In this document: positions 40,422 through 53,130 of the stretch, piece by piece
Position numbering within the stretch: the stretch's first letter is position 1
Layout: every line of letters begins with the position of its first letter
Assembly: GCA_964006375.1 (NCBI GenBank)
Contig: OZ023268.1
Coordinates: 88,311,685 to 88,375,684 of the forward strand
DNA from: Tillus elongatus
Lineage: Eukaryota; Arthropoda; Insecta; Coleoptera; Cleridae
Direction of reading: 5' to 3'
Length of the DNA: 64,000 nt
Program-made: the position numbers and the translations under genes
Notes under the pieces: model-generated
Seen by the model: only the letters and a program-made list of their open reading frames with translations
Told to the model about the DNA's origin: nothing
Databases searched by the model: none

Positions 40422-43400
40422 ACGTGATTCATTTCCCCGATAAAGTCCAATAGCTTCTTTAATCTACACTTTTTGGAAAAACTTTTAGACAAAAGTGTTA
40501 AACCATGTTAAGGTCCATAACCTAAAATTAGTGTCAGCTACACAGCGTGGTCCATATGTCACTGGCACTAGGTAACTTTGTTTTTTTAAATTAAACACCC
40601 TATATATTATTGTATTTTTTTAATTTTAAATAACATTCTGATTAAAAATTATAGAAAGTATTATGCCCTAAAAGTCAATGCTTTTCAGGTTATTCAAGTT
40701 TCTTCAAACAATTTGACAGATGTAGAGTTTTTTTCAGGTACACCACATCCGCGAAACTTGCAATTCAGCGCCAGTAGCTAGCAGGTGTTGGTCTATCTAG
40801 TGATGGTATGAAAACTCATAATTTATATACGGGGTGGTTGCTAGAGAGGCGCCAATTTGCTGAAATTCTAATATAAATAACTCTAAAATTTCAAATGGAA
40901 CATCCTGTATATGAGCGCCTGAATTAATGCAAAAATTGATTCTCTTTCGGATGGATATGGGTTTTTTACATGTAGAGCTGATAATATCTGAGTTATTCAA
41001 ATCAATTTGATTGCAACTACATGATATAATGATTGGATTGGTCATGACTGATCATGACAGAATTTTCCAAAATGTCAAATTTAACAAGTATTTCAACATT
41101 GTCTGTTCGTTGTTGTGTAATTGTGTAGTTGTTTTATAGTTAGTATAAATAATTAAAAATGAACCTCAATAACGAAGAATTGAGACCGATGGTGTATATA
41201 ATTGGTGAATGTTCTGGAAATTGTCTTTGGGTTTTTCGTATAAGCAGCGCTATCCTCTGCAAAGACAGCTGACAGTTTTATCATTGAAAAGGCACAAACA
41301 TAGATTTGACCAGAATTCGTCTGTATTTTACCGAGCACCAAAGAAACAAAATATTGTCGTCAAAGAAGATGTAGCCCTTGGTGTACTTTTATCAGTGATC
41401 GAGGAGCCAACACGGAGTCAAAGAGCTATTCCGAAAACAATATATCCGAGTACTGTCAGTGGGCAGTGCACCAAATTGAGCTGGACAGGAGTTTTTTTCG
41501 CAAAGTGCTTTTTGTGGATAAGTCCTCTTTCCATAATAACAGACTCCCAAACATGCACAATTTACATCATTATGCAGAAAACAACCTGCACATAACAGGA
41601 TTTGGTAACTTCCAGAATAGGTGGACGCTTAATGTTTGGGGTGAAATCATTGGCAATACCGTTCTTGGACCACATTTTTTTGATGGGCCTCTAAATGGAG
41701 CAAGGTACCACCCGATCTTCTCTGTTTAATAATTTGCCAGTCTTGGTGGAACATATACAGCTACAAGTTAGGCAAGATATGTGGATACAGCACGATGGTG
41801 CTCCACCGCATTATGCTGCCGTAGTTAGACAACATCTTGACCAAGAGTACGAATGAAGGTGGATTGGCAGGGGTGGACCAGTAGCCTGGCCTCCAAAGTC
41901 TCCCGACCTTACTTGCTGTGACTTCTTTTTATGGGGATTTGTGAAAAATTATGTGTGTCGCACTCCATCAACAACACGAGAAGATATGCGAGGCGAGTAC
42001 AGGATGCATTTCGGCAAATTAGTGGTACAATGCTTTTCAATGTCCAGCGATCATATGGAAGAATGCTACAACTTTGCCTTGAACAAAATGGTCGTCAGTT
42101 CGAGCACCTTTTATAATACATTCCAGAAATAATAATTATTCGTTGATTATTAATTTATTTATTCATTAATTTATTTATTTTATTCACTAGATATTATCAG
42201 TTAATTATCTTTAATGAATTACTTGTTTACTCCATCGTTATTTCTTCTCTGATATCTATTAAACTAGTTCCAAGTAAATAATCTTCTGTGATTCTAATTT
42301 TTACCGGAGAACATTAACAAAATAGAGAAATTTTCGCTTTTACATGAAAGCAAGTAGATATAAATTTGAGGGTAAATTAATTTTTGCATTGTTTCAGGTG
42401 ATTTTATACAAGATGTTATATTCGAGAATTTCTAGTAGTAGTAGTTTAACCTTTACGAATGAACAAATCATTAATGTTAATGTTCATTCTGTACTAGAAT
42501 TCTATCTGCAGACACCACTCAGATAAGTTTTAGTGGTTAGTTCGAGAATGTATTATTTAAGAATAGTTTGCGTTTGTCAAGTTTATAGAAAAGAAAACAA
42601 CTAGGCAAAAGTGATAGATTTTTGACATAACAATGTCAGCCTCTCAATCATTGATAAGAACATTTTCTTTGGCAGCAAAGTTTTTCTATTTTGATGCCCT
42701 GAAAAGCATCGAATAATCCAGCTCGAATTTATTTTCGAGTTTTTTTAACGACAAAATTGTCGGTTGTTTCTATAGGGAGAAACACTGTTTGTGAATGCTA
42801 GAAGCCAAGGGGCAAACGGCCGTAACTCAATCATCAAATCATGTAGTTGCAATCAAATTGATAACTTTTGAATAACTCTGGAATTATCAGCTCTACAGGT
42901 AAAAATCTATATCTACCCGAAAGAGAATCAATTTTTGCATTGATTCAGGTTCTCATATACAGGGTGTTCCATTTGAAATTTTGGAGTTATTTATATTGGA
43001 ATTTCAACAAATGGGCGCCTTTCTAGCAACCACGCTGTACATAAATTATGATTTTTCACACAATCACTAGATAGACGAACACCTGTCAGTTACCTGCGCT
43101 GAATTGCAAGTTTCGCGGATGTGGTGTACCAATGATACCAGTACCTGAAAAAAACTCTATATCTGTGAAATTTTTTTGAAGAAACTTCACCAACTTGAAA
43201 AGCATTGACTTTTATGGCATAGTACTTCCTATAATTTTTAATCAGAATTTCATTTACAATAAGAAAATACAATAATATACAGGGTATTTAATTTAAAACA
43301 AAAAACAAAACAAAGTGACCTACTGCCAGTGACATATGGACCACGTTGTGTAGCTAAAAATCATTTTAGGTTATGGACCTTAACGTCGTAGAACACTTTT

Positions 43401-43470
43401 GTCTTAAAGTTTTTTCCAAAAAGTGTAGATTAAAAAAGCTATTGGACTTTATCGGGGAAATGAATCATGT

Positions 43471-43472
<2 letters not shown>
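40420..43472 (+). mobile_element. Mariner-type element with about 620-bp TIRs
   Basis: The left end reads CAACGTGATTCATTTCCCCG and the right end is its complement with one difference. Similarity between the arms continues for roughly 620 bp (about 40420-41045 and 42825-43472), with shared landmarks such as 'gtggtccatatgtcactg' and 'gagaatcaatttttgcat'. The element lies within a (TA)n tract, fitting TA target choice. The centre holds a broken transposase gene. Confidence 0.8.
41159..42132 (+). pseudogene. Mariner-type transposase
   Basis: Plus strand from an ATG at 41159. Shifted frames together show a central VDKSSFHNN segment (first catalytic Asp), WTLNVWGEIIGNTVLGPHFF, WIQHDGAPPHYAAVVRQHL (second Asp), and WPPKSPDLTCCDFFLWGFVK, which contains the last Asp of the DD(x)D triad. 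The order and spacing are those of mariner-family transposases. At least three frameshifts or stops are present, so it is inactive. Confidence 0.75.

Positions 43473-43563
<91 letters not shown>
43473..43563. repeat. (TA)n microsatellite, right of mariner
   Basis: Continuation of the tract at 40344-40419, beginning exactly after the right terminus of the element. Confidence 0.98.
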
Positions 43564-43567
<4 letters not shown>

Positions 43568-43574
43568 TCGATAA

Positions 43575-43850
43575 TACCGACGGGTTTAAATCGCCAGAAA
43601 GACGGCTATTACTGCGCCCGAATTAATGGACCGACATTGCCGTTGGTACTAATATCTATGCGGAGTGATTTCAATAAATTCGCTAAAATGGGCTTTAAAC
43701 TGTCCTGCTACAAAGCCATAAGTCCCGTGCAGTATCGTCCCACAGTTGCCTTCAAGTAATGTGAAGATTCACGCCGACTTCCTACGAAGTAGGCCCGATC
43801 TTGGCGATCGTCGAAAATGCATAACGTGTCGAAGATGTTTTTGTCATATT
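43575..43850 (+). pseudogene. Possible LINE ORF1 relic
   Basis: A short plus-strand stretch reads PLVLISMRSDFNKFAKMGFK and then SCYKAISPVQYRP, loosely like the region before the zinc knuckles in Jockey-type ORF1 proteins. Cys/His residues needed for knuckles are mostly lost. This is a tentative assignment. Confidence 0.3.
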
Positions 43851-43889
43851 TCACCTCAGTAAAGATAACATCAATAATTTTGTTAATAA

Positions 43890-44460
43890 GTTGAACAGTA
43901 GATTCCCTTTAATCAAGTTTACGAAATGGAGAACAACGACCAATTGCCCTTCATTGATACTCTTGTCATCAAAAATATAGATAGGTTAGAATTTTACATC
44001 TATAGGAAATAAACTTATACAAATCACTTCATACCATTAGATCCAAATCGTCCTTCTGGTCACAAAATCCCGAGTTTGAGCTTTCTTGTTCGGAGGTCGC
44101 TCAGTTTTTCTCTGAACAATAAGCGATACAATTCAGAGATGAACAAAATTATAGATATTTCGATTTGTAATGGTTTCTCTCCAGACATTGTTTATAGATT
44201 AGTTACTAAGTATAGGTGGAAAATGTCGATAAGTAACATTACGACATTGACGCATGAATCCGATGAGACACCCAAAAAGTTCGCTGTACTTTCTTTCTGT
44301 CATTTTCTAACGAAAGGGTTAGAGAAAACATTCAAAGATAACGACATGAACTTTGTTTATAAAGTTGATAATTTGAAGAACCTTTTGAATGGGCCAAGGG
44401 ATACTATTGACTTCCAACAAAAATTGGGCATTTATCAAACATCTTATAATTATTGATTGT
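43890..44460 (+). pseudogene. Penelope-like reverse transcriptase relic
   Basis: The plus strand reads QLPFIDTLVIKNIDRLEFYI and then FIPLDPNRPSGHKIPSLSFL, where Penelope-like elements carry LPFLDVLV and the HP-HK-A motif after the catalytic YVDD box. A 126-codon frame (44076-44456) continues through the linker and ends at LGIYQTSYNY, at the start of the GIY-YIG endonuclease region. The catalytic core and endonuclease are both missing. It need not be the same subfamily as the element at 56400-57520. Confidence 0.65.
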
Positions 44461-45007
44461 TGTTGCCCTTACTTGGTGAAACTGGTCCATTGCTTCTTAT
44501 AATTCGCTTTGTTAGTACCTTCGCTTGCGACATTTAGCTGAAAAGGCCCGTTTTATTCGAGCAGCGCACGCGCTTGGTGTCAAATTATCTACTCTTACAA
44601 CATCTTCTTACGAATCTCTGTGCTTTCCCAGAACGCATACACATCTTGGAATCTACAACTTTTCGAAAAGCGAGTAAACACCCATCTCGTGGCACAGCAA
44701 TGAAGTTCATGTAGACACCAAGGAACATAGAAATTTAGTTTCTCATATAAACGCACTCTGCCTGTTTTAATTTTAACTTAGAGCGAGGTAAGCTTGTCTA
44801 AATCATAATATTTTGATGGCAAAAATTTACTGTTACTTTGCGCATAAAATTATAATTGGACCAGCCTGTATAAAATCAAAATTATTGTGAAAAATTAATA
44901 CATATATGAAATAGTAAATAAAGAAGAATGAGCTTGTTGTGATACTTTTTAAAAAAGCTAATGTCCGGCTTTAAACTTATTAAGCTGTGCTATTATAGTA
45001 CCCTTAC
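44461..45007. other. Intron, nothing recognised
   Basis: No gene, RNA or repeat recognised between the Penelope relic and the channel exon at 45008. Confidence 0.45.
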
Positions 45008-45190
45008 CGATGTTTTCTGTGTGGTCGAATCTGTGCTGGATGGTCCTCCTGGGGGGCTCATCTCACCTGCAGTGGGACACTCTGTTGTCACTGTCGTCAC
45101 GTTGTATCTGAACTCCGGGAAGTCGTCCAGGGTTGTACTGGGAGAATCTTGGGGAGTAGCAGCTGTGTGAGTGATTATTGGTGGGGAAGT
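45008..45190 (-). CDS. Ca-alpha1T: T-type calcium channel exon: II-III linker, Thr/Pro-rich
   Basis: A 61-codon phase 0-0 exon with acceptor TTGATCCAG|ACTTCC and donor ACATCG|GTAAGG. It encodes a Thr/Ser/Pro-rich segment starting TSPPIITHTAATPQDSPSTT, with LDDFPEFRYNVTTVTTECPT in the middle and a Ser/Thr-rich end. Several S/T-P pairs suggest proline-directed phosphorylation, an inference. Strand, position and phase place it between the exons at 46746 and 39798. Like its neighbours its length is a multiple of three, so it could be included or skipped freely. Confidence 0.78.
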
Positions 45191-45614
45191 CTGGATCAAA
45201 GAATATTTACAAATGTGCAGGCTATAAATCGCAATATTGTATACAGGTATCAAACCATTACAGTAAAAAAAAAACAGGAAAAGTATAAATATTTGTAAAA
45301 TTACTATTACTAAATAAAAATTTGACGTTAACTCTTTTTAATTGAGACTTAGTCATCCTGACTGGAAATTTAATTTAACATGTGTCCTTGTATCATTTTT
45401 CAAATATGTTAATCTAAGTGACACCAGCAAACATTTTATTTTCTATCTACATAAATAATCTTTAGGATTGAGTATTTCAAGTATGTTTATCACTGTACTG
45501 AAGATAAACTGAAAAACGCTGCTGTATTTGATTAAGAAAAACTGCTAATGATGCATTAAAATATAAAATATTGTGGCATATATTTCCAATCAAAACTTAA
45601 TTTGTTTTTTACTC

Positions 45615-46409
45615 AATGTAACGATAAAGTCTGGAACACAATAAATGTGTTATTAATTTTTTTCAAGAAAAACGCCCAGACAGGTCAATTTTATGTTTTG
45701 AATAGCTAACCTATGACGTAAAAATTACATTTATGACGTCACCTATTTCTGAATGATGACGTCGTTATAAATTTTTTTTAAATGGCAACCATATTTTTAC
45801 TGTTTTTCCTATATATGCTGACTACTTAAAGGATAATGAAAACAAGTTGGTACCTGACAACAAGTTTAAAAAAAAATTCATTATTTACTCAAAAACATGG
45901 AAACGTAAATTTAAGAAATACTAAGAAATAAAGTAACGAACACTTGATTTTGTGATTTTTGATACGCCATCATCTAACTATTTGAGAGGTGGAGGAAAAA
46001 GTAAAGCAAAAAATAATTTTTAACAACACTCGTGATAATTTATTTGCTGTTATCCGTATTTAGTTATCGGACAGTGCCAAACGGTAGGTGAAGAATAATT
46101 TTTTCCATTAAACTCACCTTTCCATTTTTTAAAAGTAAATAATGCTATTTTTTTCAAAAAGTTGTTATGTAAGGTGCCAATTTTGTTTCATTATCATTTC
46201 AATAATAAGCAGGTCTATGGAAAAACAGCAAAAAATATGATTGTCATTTAAAAAAAAACTTATGATGACGTCACCATTCAAAAATAGGTGACGCCATAAA
46301 CGTAATTTTCAGTCATAAGTTGGCAATTGAAAAGATAAATTTGACCTGTCGAAGCGTTTTTCTTGAAAAAATTAAATAACCCACCTATGTTCCAAAGTTT
46401 ATTATCACA

Positions 46410-46412
<3 letters not shown>
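45615..46412. mobile_element. Long-TIR MITE
   Basis: The two halves (about 45615-45900 and 46120-46412) are reverse complements over close to 300 bp. They share 'cttttcaattgcc'-type and 'tgacgtcaccta' blocks and the end 'aaagtttattatcaca' against 'gataaagtctggaac'. No ORF. The right end abuts a (TA)n tract, which suggests a TA-targeting family. Confidence 0.65.

Positions 46413-46484
<72 letters not shown>
46413..46484. repeat. (TA)n microsatellite
   Basis: TA tract directly right of the long-TIR MITE. Confidence 0.98.
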
Positions 46485-46488
<4 letters not shown>

Positions 46489-46745
46489 TCACTTTGAATT
46501 AAAAATCGATATCTTTCGGGCCATAACTACAGATGTACTAAAGTTGAATGAAAATTAGCTACAAAAAACTCTCAAAACAGTTTTCGCATTGTAAGTCTAT
46601 ACCTTATCTTGTTTTGAGAGCGTTTTGTAACTCTTCTTCAATCATTTTTTTAGTGAATTAATATGAAATAATTGAACACCAAAGTATTTCTGGCAGTAAC
46701 TGGTGTACTAATTAACTTTTTAAATATTTTAGAGTTTGGACTTAC

Positions 46746-46940
46746 TTGTCTGGGGGGTTGTCTTAGTAAAGATTCTTTCTGTATGTTACATTTGGGTTCA
46801 ATGTTACCAATGTAGCAACAGTCTTTACTAATTATCCTCTCTCCACATTCACAATGGCTTAGCGCTATTGCTGACTTCTGTTCGTTGTAATCCTTTGCTT
46901 TCCTTAGCTCCTCAGCAGATTTCCAGCAGTTTTTTGCATC
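46746..46940 (-). CDS. Ca-alpha1T: T-type calcium channel exon: II-III linker, Cys-containing
   Basis: A 65-codon phase 0-0 exon, acceptor ATACGTAG|GATGCA and donor AGACAA|GTAAGT. It encodes DAKNCWKSAEELRKAKDYNE, a helix-like segment resembling the WxSAE(E/D)xRK block that I associate with the insect T-type linker. It is followed by a cysteine-rich patch (HCECGERIISKDCC, about residues 29-42) and NIEPKCNIQKESLLRQPPRQ. The clustered Cys could bind metal or be purely structural. It joins the exon ending at 52316 in phase 0. Confidence 0.88.
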
Positions 46941-46997
46941 CTACGTATGCAGAAATATATTCATAAGTATGAGTACAAAAGCAAAGAAAAAGTCTGG

Positions 46998-47879
<882 letters not shown>

Positions 47880-47880
<1 letters not shown>

Positions 47881-48380
47881 TCGAAAGAGTACTGGAAAGA
47901 GAGCTATCTGAGTTAAAAGGGCAGGAAGAGGAGATCCAACTCGTACTAGCAAAAAACGCCACCAGAAAGGGGAGTCAAGTACGCCTTTGTGGCTCTGCTA
48001 GAAGAGACGGCCAAATATTTTATGTCAAAAAGAAGCATAGGTAAAGTGTGACACAGATGGAGGGTAAAGATGTAACCACCCCGAAAAAATGCCACAAATA
48101 CGATAGTGTTGGTTATACAGCTAACAAATGTAAAACTAAAGAATCAGAAGGTATGTGCTATAAGTGCGGAGAAGCAATCTACCAAAGAAATGAATGTTCA
48201 AGTGAACGAAATTGTTACCTGTGAAATGCCAATGGACACACGGCGGAACCTATGCGATGTCCTATATACAGGAAACCGGTAGAGGCACAGGAAAGAAGAA
48301 CAAAGGGAGAGACTAACAACTTCAAAGTGAAAATCCTACAAGTAAATCTAGATAGATACAAAACGGCGACGGATCTGCCT
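47880..48380 (+). pseudogene. LINE ORF1 with zinc knuckles, R1-like
   Basis: The plus strand contains remnants of three CCHC zinc knuckles: CHKYDSVGYTANKC (about 48089), then CYKCGEAIYQRNEC (about 48152), then NCYL-NANGHTAEPMRC (about 48211). An endonuclease-like start, KVKILQVNLDRYKTATDL, follows near 48327. Three CCHC boxes followed by the ORF2 endonuclease start are typical of R1/I-type LINEs. Some Cys are mutated and stops are present. Sequence after about 48380 looks like a 3' UTR, so most of ORF2 is deleted. Confidence 0.65.
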
Positions 48381-49260
48381 AGAAAAGAGTAAAGTATGTA
48401 CTAAATAACGAAAATAAAAACATACAGATAACAGAAAAAGAGATAAGTTGACAAGTTAGAGCAAGCCGTGAGCAGAAAGTAGCACAGTCACGAAGAGGAA
48501 GTGGGTGTTTAGTGGGTAGTCCTAACCTGGAGGGAAAGGTAGTCACACAGTGTTCGATGGCATTGGAACGCGAGTAGAGAGAGCCACTGGCCTGCATAAA
48601 AGCATTCACCCCCGCGACAGGAGAAAAACAAAAACAAACGAGGACTATGTGCAGCCAGCGCTCATCCAGATGGGGTCAGTAAGCCGACGCATAAAATGAA
48701 TAACGTAGATGAATGAAACGGTATGCGCATTAATACAAAAGTAACACAAATTCGAACATCAGACGATCGAATGCAAATAACAAGTTTACGTCGAATTTCT
48801 CAGAACGTGTCCATACATACTGAATAGCTTAGTTCGCGAAGCGAGTAACCACAAGAATCGGACTAGGAGGTCGCGGGTTTGAGTCCCCTATTCAGACAGT
48901 CGGTCTTTGTTACTCGAATGTGGAAAGGGGTGGCTTCTGAAGAGTTATGGGTGGTGTCCTTTGTCTGTGTGTATATACTCCCCCCTGCACAAGTCTAAGA
49001 CTTCTGGGTGCGGAGTTTGTCCACTGTGGTGTTATAATTATTATACAGGTGACGCTAGAAAGAGTAGCAAAACATATCATGTCATATTTAGGAACAACCT
49101 TAATCTCCCAGTGAGACACAATAACGTGAAACATAAAACTTATATTAATAAGAAAATTATGATAAAAAGTTCTGTAAAAAACTGTTGCACAAAAACCTTG
49201 GCCATAACGAAATTATCATCCGCTACATAAGTAAGAATAAAACATCCACACTTACTTAAG
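48380..49260. other. LINE tail and unassigned intron
   Basis: The first 230 bp ('gtgggtgtttagtgggtag' near 48502) resemble an R1-type 3' UTR. A tRNA-like B box (GGGTTTGAGTCCC, about 48877) has no pairing acceptor stem. Nothing else supported. Confidence 0.4.
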
Positions 49261-49520
49261 CTGGTCCCCTGTGGGCCCGGGGACGAACTAAAAGACCACG
49301 CCCGAGGTAACTCCTGCTTGTCGTAACAATCGACTAATTATTGTCAAACATTGGCAAGGGTCCAGTCCAGACGAGTCTGGAGGGAGGCAGATATCTTTGG
49401 GGAGTTAGATACACGAAATGGACAAGTGACCTTGCTTGGTTGTTATTCGGAAGCAGGGTTCCAGATGAAACCGCCTTGGGTTAAGCGGGTGTCAGGTGTT
49501 TTGAGGCCTTCACTGTGTAA
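49260..49520. repeat. Repeat family B, copy 4
   Basis: 'ctgcttgtcgtaacaatcga' near 49313 and 'gatgaaaccgccttgggtta' near 49462 mark a diverged copy of family B. Confidence 0.5.
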
Positions 49521-51290
49521 GCGGAATGCTGGCCTGTTTAAGTATTTAATTATGTTGCGACAGAATTTTCCTACGGATAAATTTTGTCTTCAAGTTGGGG
49601 TCAGATATAAACGGGGTGCTTACAGTTTGAGTATCTAGATTTATCATATTTCTACATACAAAAAAAAGTTTGATTTGATCTCAGAAAAGTTTATGAAAAG
49701 TCGCCATAGAGCTAAATATTTTAGGCGTAAATATATCCAGCATAATGTGCATAAAAATATATAGACCGCGAGCAATGTTGAAATTGTGTGGTATTTAATC
49801 TGATAAATAAAAAAACAGCTGAACCAGCTAAAGCGTGAGGTACAATGGTCAACTGAGTGCAAAAATGAAAGGAAATGTAATTCTAAACGGCACCGGCAAC
49901 GATAGGACGGGTAAGTAACCGCTAAATAGGCCACTTGACATGCGACAGAAAAAATTACGGTGTCTAGAGGACAGTGTTCAAGCAGCCGGCCTCCGGCCGA
50001 TAATCGTCAAGGGTTTCTGTTAAGTAAATTAAGGGGTAAGTGAGATTTCAGTGAGAGAATTAGCTTTTGGTTTGAAAAAGGGCGGTTATCGCGAAAGCTC
50101 GTGGTTCAACGGCCATAGGGGCTGATAAGGCCGAGTACAGAGCTGGTGTATTGCGTATGATTTTTCTGGGTGAGTTCGTTCCAATTGATATTTTTGTTAA
50201 ATGTTCCCTAATTATTTTTATTAAGAATGGGTCAGCTGTCTCGAGTACCGAATTAATTCTTAAAACTAAGATTGTATGTATATTTTTAATCATATGGGCT
50301 GTAAGCTAAATTAGTATAGATAATCGAGCCGTAGGGCGCTGGACTTATAATCAAAAAGAATGAAATCAGATTAAAATTCAGGTGTTGTTTTATGATAGGA
50401 ATTTTAATGGATGGGGAAATAATTGTGAAATTTTATAATACGAGGGAGAGATAGGGCTTTGAGTCATGGGGACCAATAAGGGGTAGATAAGTGAGAGCTA
50501 TAATTAAGCTAAGAAAGAGTCACTTATTAAGCTAGGAAAATTATACCGGGGTCAAGAACCATGTAGTTTCACCGTTATCAACTTTGTATAACATTAAATC
50601 CATTCTAAGGGTTGGAGAAACCTCCTACACCCTTCTGTTTAAATAACCTTTTAGGATTTATACTATTAGAATTTCGAGTTTTTAGTATAATTTTAATCCG
50701 ACCGAAACCTTTGGAATTAAGGAATTTTATTAAAAAAATTATTGAAAGTTTTCTTTTGTTTAATTTTAATCATACCAAAACCTTTGAAATCAAAAGTTGT
50801 ATTAAAATTAATTGAGCTGTTTAAAATGTTATCTGTATAAATTTTATTTCTTGTATTAAAGTAATTTTAAAAACTAGATGCTGGGTTTCATTATTAGCTT
50901 AGGAAGCCCTAAACTACAGTTCATATTAACAGTTTCTTATAGGGTGACTCTGATGTACTGCGGTCACTGGGTACACGCTAAGACTGAATATATAATAAAA
51001 TTCTGGGAATTTGACCCACATGCTCGGTTTTAGTGTTCCAAATAAATTTAGGCAAGTCCTCCCTTGAAGGTCGTAAAACTTAGACATATTAGTTTCAAGG
51101 TAACAAGGGGTGGAAAAATGGATACACGTGCTGCCGCTCGAACGTTTCCACCCTAAAATATACTTAAATGAATAATTACTCAAATTTTAATAATAATAAT
51201 AATAATTAGAATTTACAGTCATTGAAAAACCTTTGTTTTAAAGAGAAGTAAAAGGCACGTACACCCCCCCCCCCATTACAACTGTGTACT
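49520..51290. other. Intron, nothing recognised
   Basis: No gene or assignable repeat. A tRNA-like stretch at about 50325-50350 lacks a matching second half. A C-homopolymer (51266-51275) lies just before the next family B copy. Confidence 0.45.
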
Positions 51291-52050
51291 TCTAAACGGA
51301 CGAACGACCTCGCTTGGGTGATGCTCGGGAGCGGGACTTAGTGGGATGTTGCCTTGGGTCTACCACTGGTGTGTGTCGGGTCTAGATGAACCAGGAGGAA
51401 AGCTGAGATCTATAGGCGTGGATATGATCCACCCCTAGAGATCTCAACTCAGAAATAGACTCAGTCTCCAGTTATAACTTAAGATTGAGGCTACTTCTGT
51501 GAGCTTGGATTCGGGCCAACGACCTCGCTTGGATGGTACTCGAGTGTGGGACTTCATTATACCACCCGGAGGCAAACACTAACGGACGTCGAGTCCAGAC
51601 GCGCAAGGAAAGAGGTTATCTCTCTTCGAGCTGCAAAACGGGCAAGCGACTTTACTCAGATGACACTAGACCTGCCAAATCAACTTTTAACCTTACAACA
51701 TCGTCTCTCGCGGGAAGCGTGATCTGTTGGATCAAATTTAAGCAAAAACTGGCGGGTATCGGGTCTAGACGAATCTAGAGAAGAGCTGCAATCTCTAGCG
51801 GTTGGTTACACCTGGAGATTGAGGCCTCCTCTGTGAGGCCTTTCGAGGGCGGCACATCACGATACCGCCTCGACGCAAACACTGACGGATGTCGGGTCTA
51901 GACAAACTCGGAGGGAGATTATCTCCTTGTTAGCTTCGAAACGGACAAGCGACTCCACCCAGATATCAGTACATCTGTCACACTAACTTTCACCATAAAA
52001 ATCGACTGTCGCAGGGAGCTCGATTTGCTGGGTCAAATTGAAGCTATTAG
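51290..52050. repeat. Repeat family B, copy 5 (longest)
   Basis: At least four internal blocks can be followed, each with variants of 'gtcgggtctagacgaa' (about 51375, 51587, 51757, 51890) and 'gcaagcgact' (about 51641, 51943). The repeat ends with the tail 'caccataaaaatcgactgtc' (about 51991). It stops about 270 bp before a channel exon end (52316). Confidence 0.65.
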
Positions 52051-52315
52051 AGGTGATTTATTTTCTATATATGCAAATTTGCAAGATATCCTTGTTTTCG
52101 ATAACACAATACTTTTAACTTTTGTTCCCTCAGTACATAAAAAAGACAGGAATATGCTAGAAGATTTTCAAATATTTTCAATAACTAAATTTACAGCCAC
52201 ATTGCCATACTTATTTCTTTACTTTCCACGAATATTACAGTATCGCTTAACTTAAAGGGTTGTTAGAAGTATTTGCTATAAGATCAAAATCTGACTACTA
52301 ATTACTAAAACTTAC

Positions 52316-52603
52316 TTGTATATAACTCCCGCTAGAGCTAGACAGAGATCGACTACTGTCAGAGCTGTCTCTCAAACTTGCTTCCAGAATACAAGACATT
52401 TTTCTTCTTGCTAGTTCCCTTTGCTCCCTTTCCCTTCTCTCATTTCTCTCAGAACTGAAACCTTCGACCAGGATTGCTACTAGTAAATTGAAAAGGACGT
52501 AGTTGCCGAAAGTCATGAGAGCAACGAAATACAGAGCTGCCCAGTGTGAGGTTTTCGCCATACCATTTGACAAAACCATATTCCAGTCTTCTTGGGTTAA
52601 AAT
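52316..52603 (-). CDS. Ca-alpha1T: T-type calcium channel exon: domain II pore and S6
   Basis: A 96-codon phase 0-0 exon. It starts in the pore loop with [20 protein letters not shown], whose Glu in TQEDW is the domain II filter residue. S6 follows (about 23-46: [20 protein letters not shown]), ending [20 protein letters not shown], an S6 exit block shared by insect T-type channels. A charged helix and a Ser-rich tail with [14 protein letters not shown] begin the II-III linker. The acceptor is TCATAG|ATTTTA and the donor ATACAA|GTAAGT. Very secure. Confidence 0.97.
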
Positions 52604-52711
52604 CTATGAGAAACAAAAAAAAACATTGTGCATTTGGGAAGATTTTAAGTAGCGTTTGTGTGAGTTAATACATTTTAATATTAATAGTGTTAATAACAGA
52701 AAATATCTCAC

Positions 52712-52877
52712 TTGAAAGACGGTGACCGTGGCCCACAGGATGTTGTTGAAGTGTTTTCTGTCGCACTGGCATTTTTTATCTTTACTAACTATCATGTAAC
52801 ATGTGCATTCTTTCAGATTGCCCTTTTCGTCTCGATAATTGCAAAACTTACCACCGAATAGGTACATTCCAAGGATG
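52712..52877 (-). CDS. Ca-alpha1T: T-type calcium channel exon: domain II S5 end and turret
   Basis: The first coding exon of this gene in the window in transcription order: one base completing a Ser codon plus 55 codons. It encodes the end of S5 (ILGMYLFGGKFC), a long extracellular turret with five Cys (CNYRDEKGNLKECTC and CQC), and the pore-helix lead-in DRKHFNNILWATVTVFQ. The acceptor is TTTTGACAG|CATCC and the donor TTTCAA|GTGAGA. Paired Cys in the turret are typical of Cav3 and probably form disulfides outside the cell. Upstream domain II exons are not found up to 64000. Confidence 0.95.
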
Positions 52878-53130
52878 CTGTCAAAATCCAAAAGTGGTTT
52901 GATAAGCTAGGTCAAAACTGGTATCAAATAAACTACTCTATTTAGGATTATTAGACTACTCAACTCGTGTGATTAGCAATGAACAATGAAGTATTACTTT
53001 GCTCATCATATATACGTTTTTATGGTGCGAGTGTGTTATTTGTCTTAAATTAGTAAAAACAGAATTAATTAGAATTGTAAACAGCAATATTAAAATAAAT
53101 ATCAGTTAAGGATAGGGTATCCTTATTGTA

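Noticed and set aside
44993..45170. Plus-strand frame over the Thr/Pro-rich exon
   Set aside because: The minus-strand frame has both splice sites and fitting phase; the plus frame has no family resemblance.
48835..48905. tRNA-like sequence with a B box
   Set aside because: No foldable acceptor or D arm; at most a SINE remnant.
50320..50390. tRNA-Ile-like half
   Set aside because: The 5' half looks like a tRNA, but there is no TpsiC arm or B box where expected.
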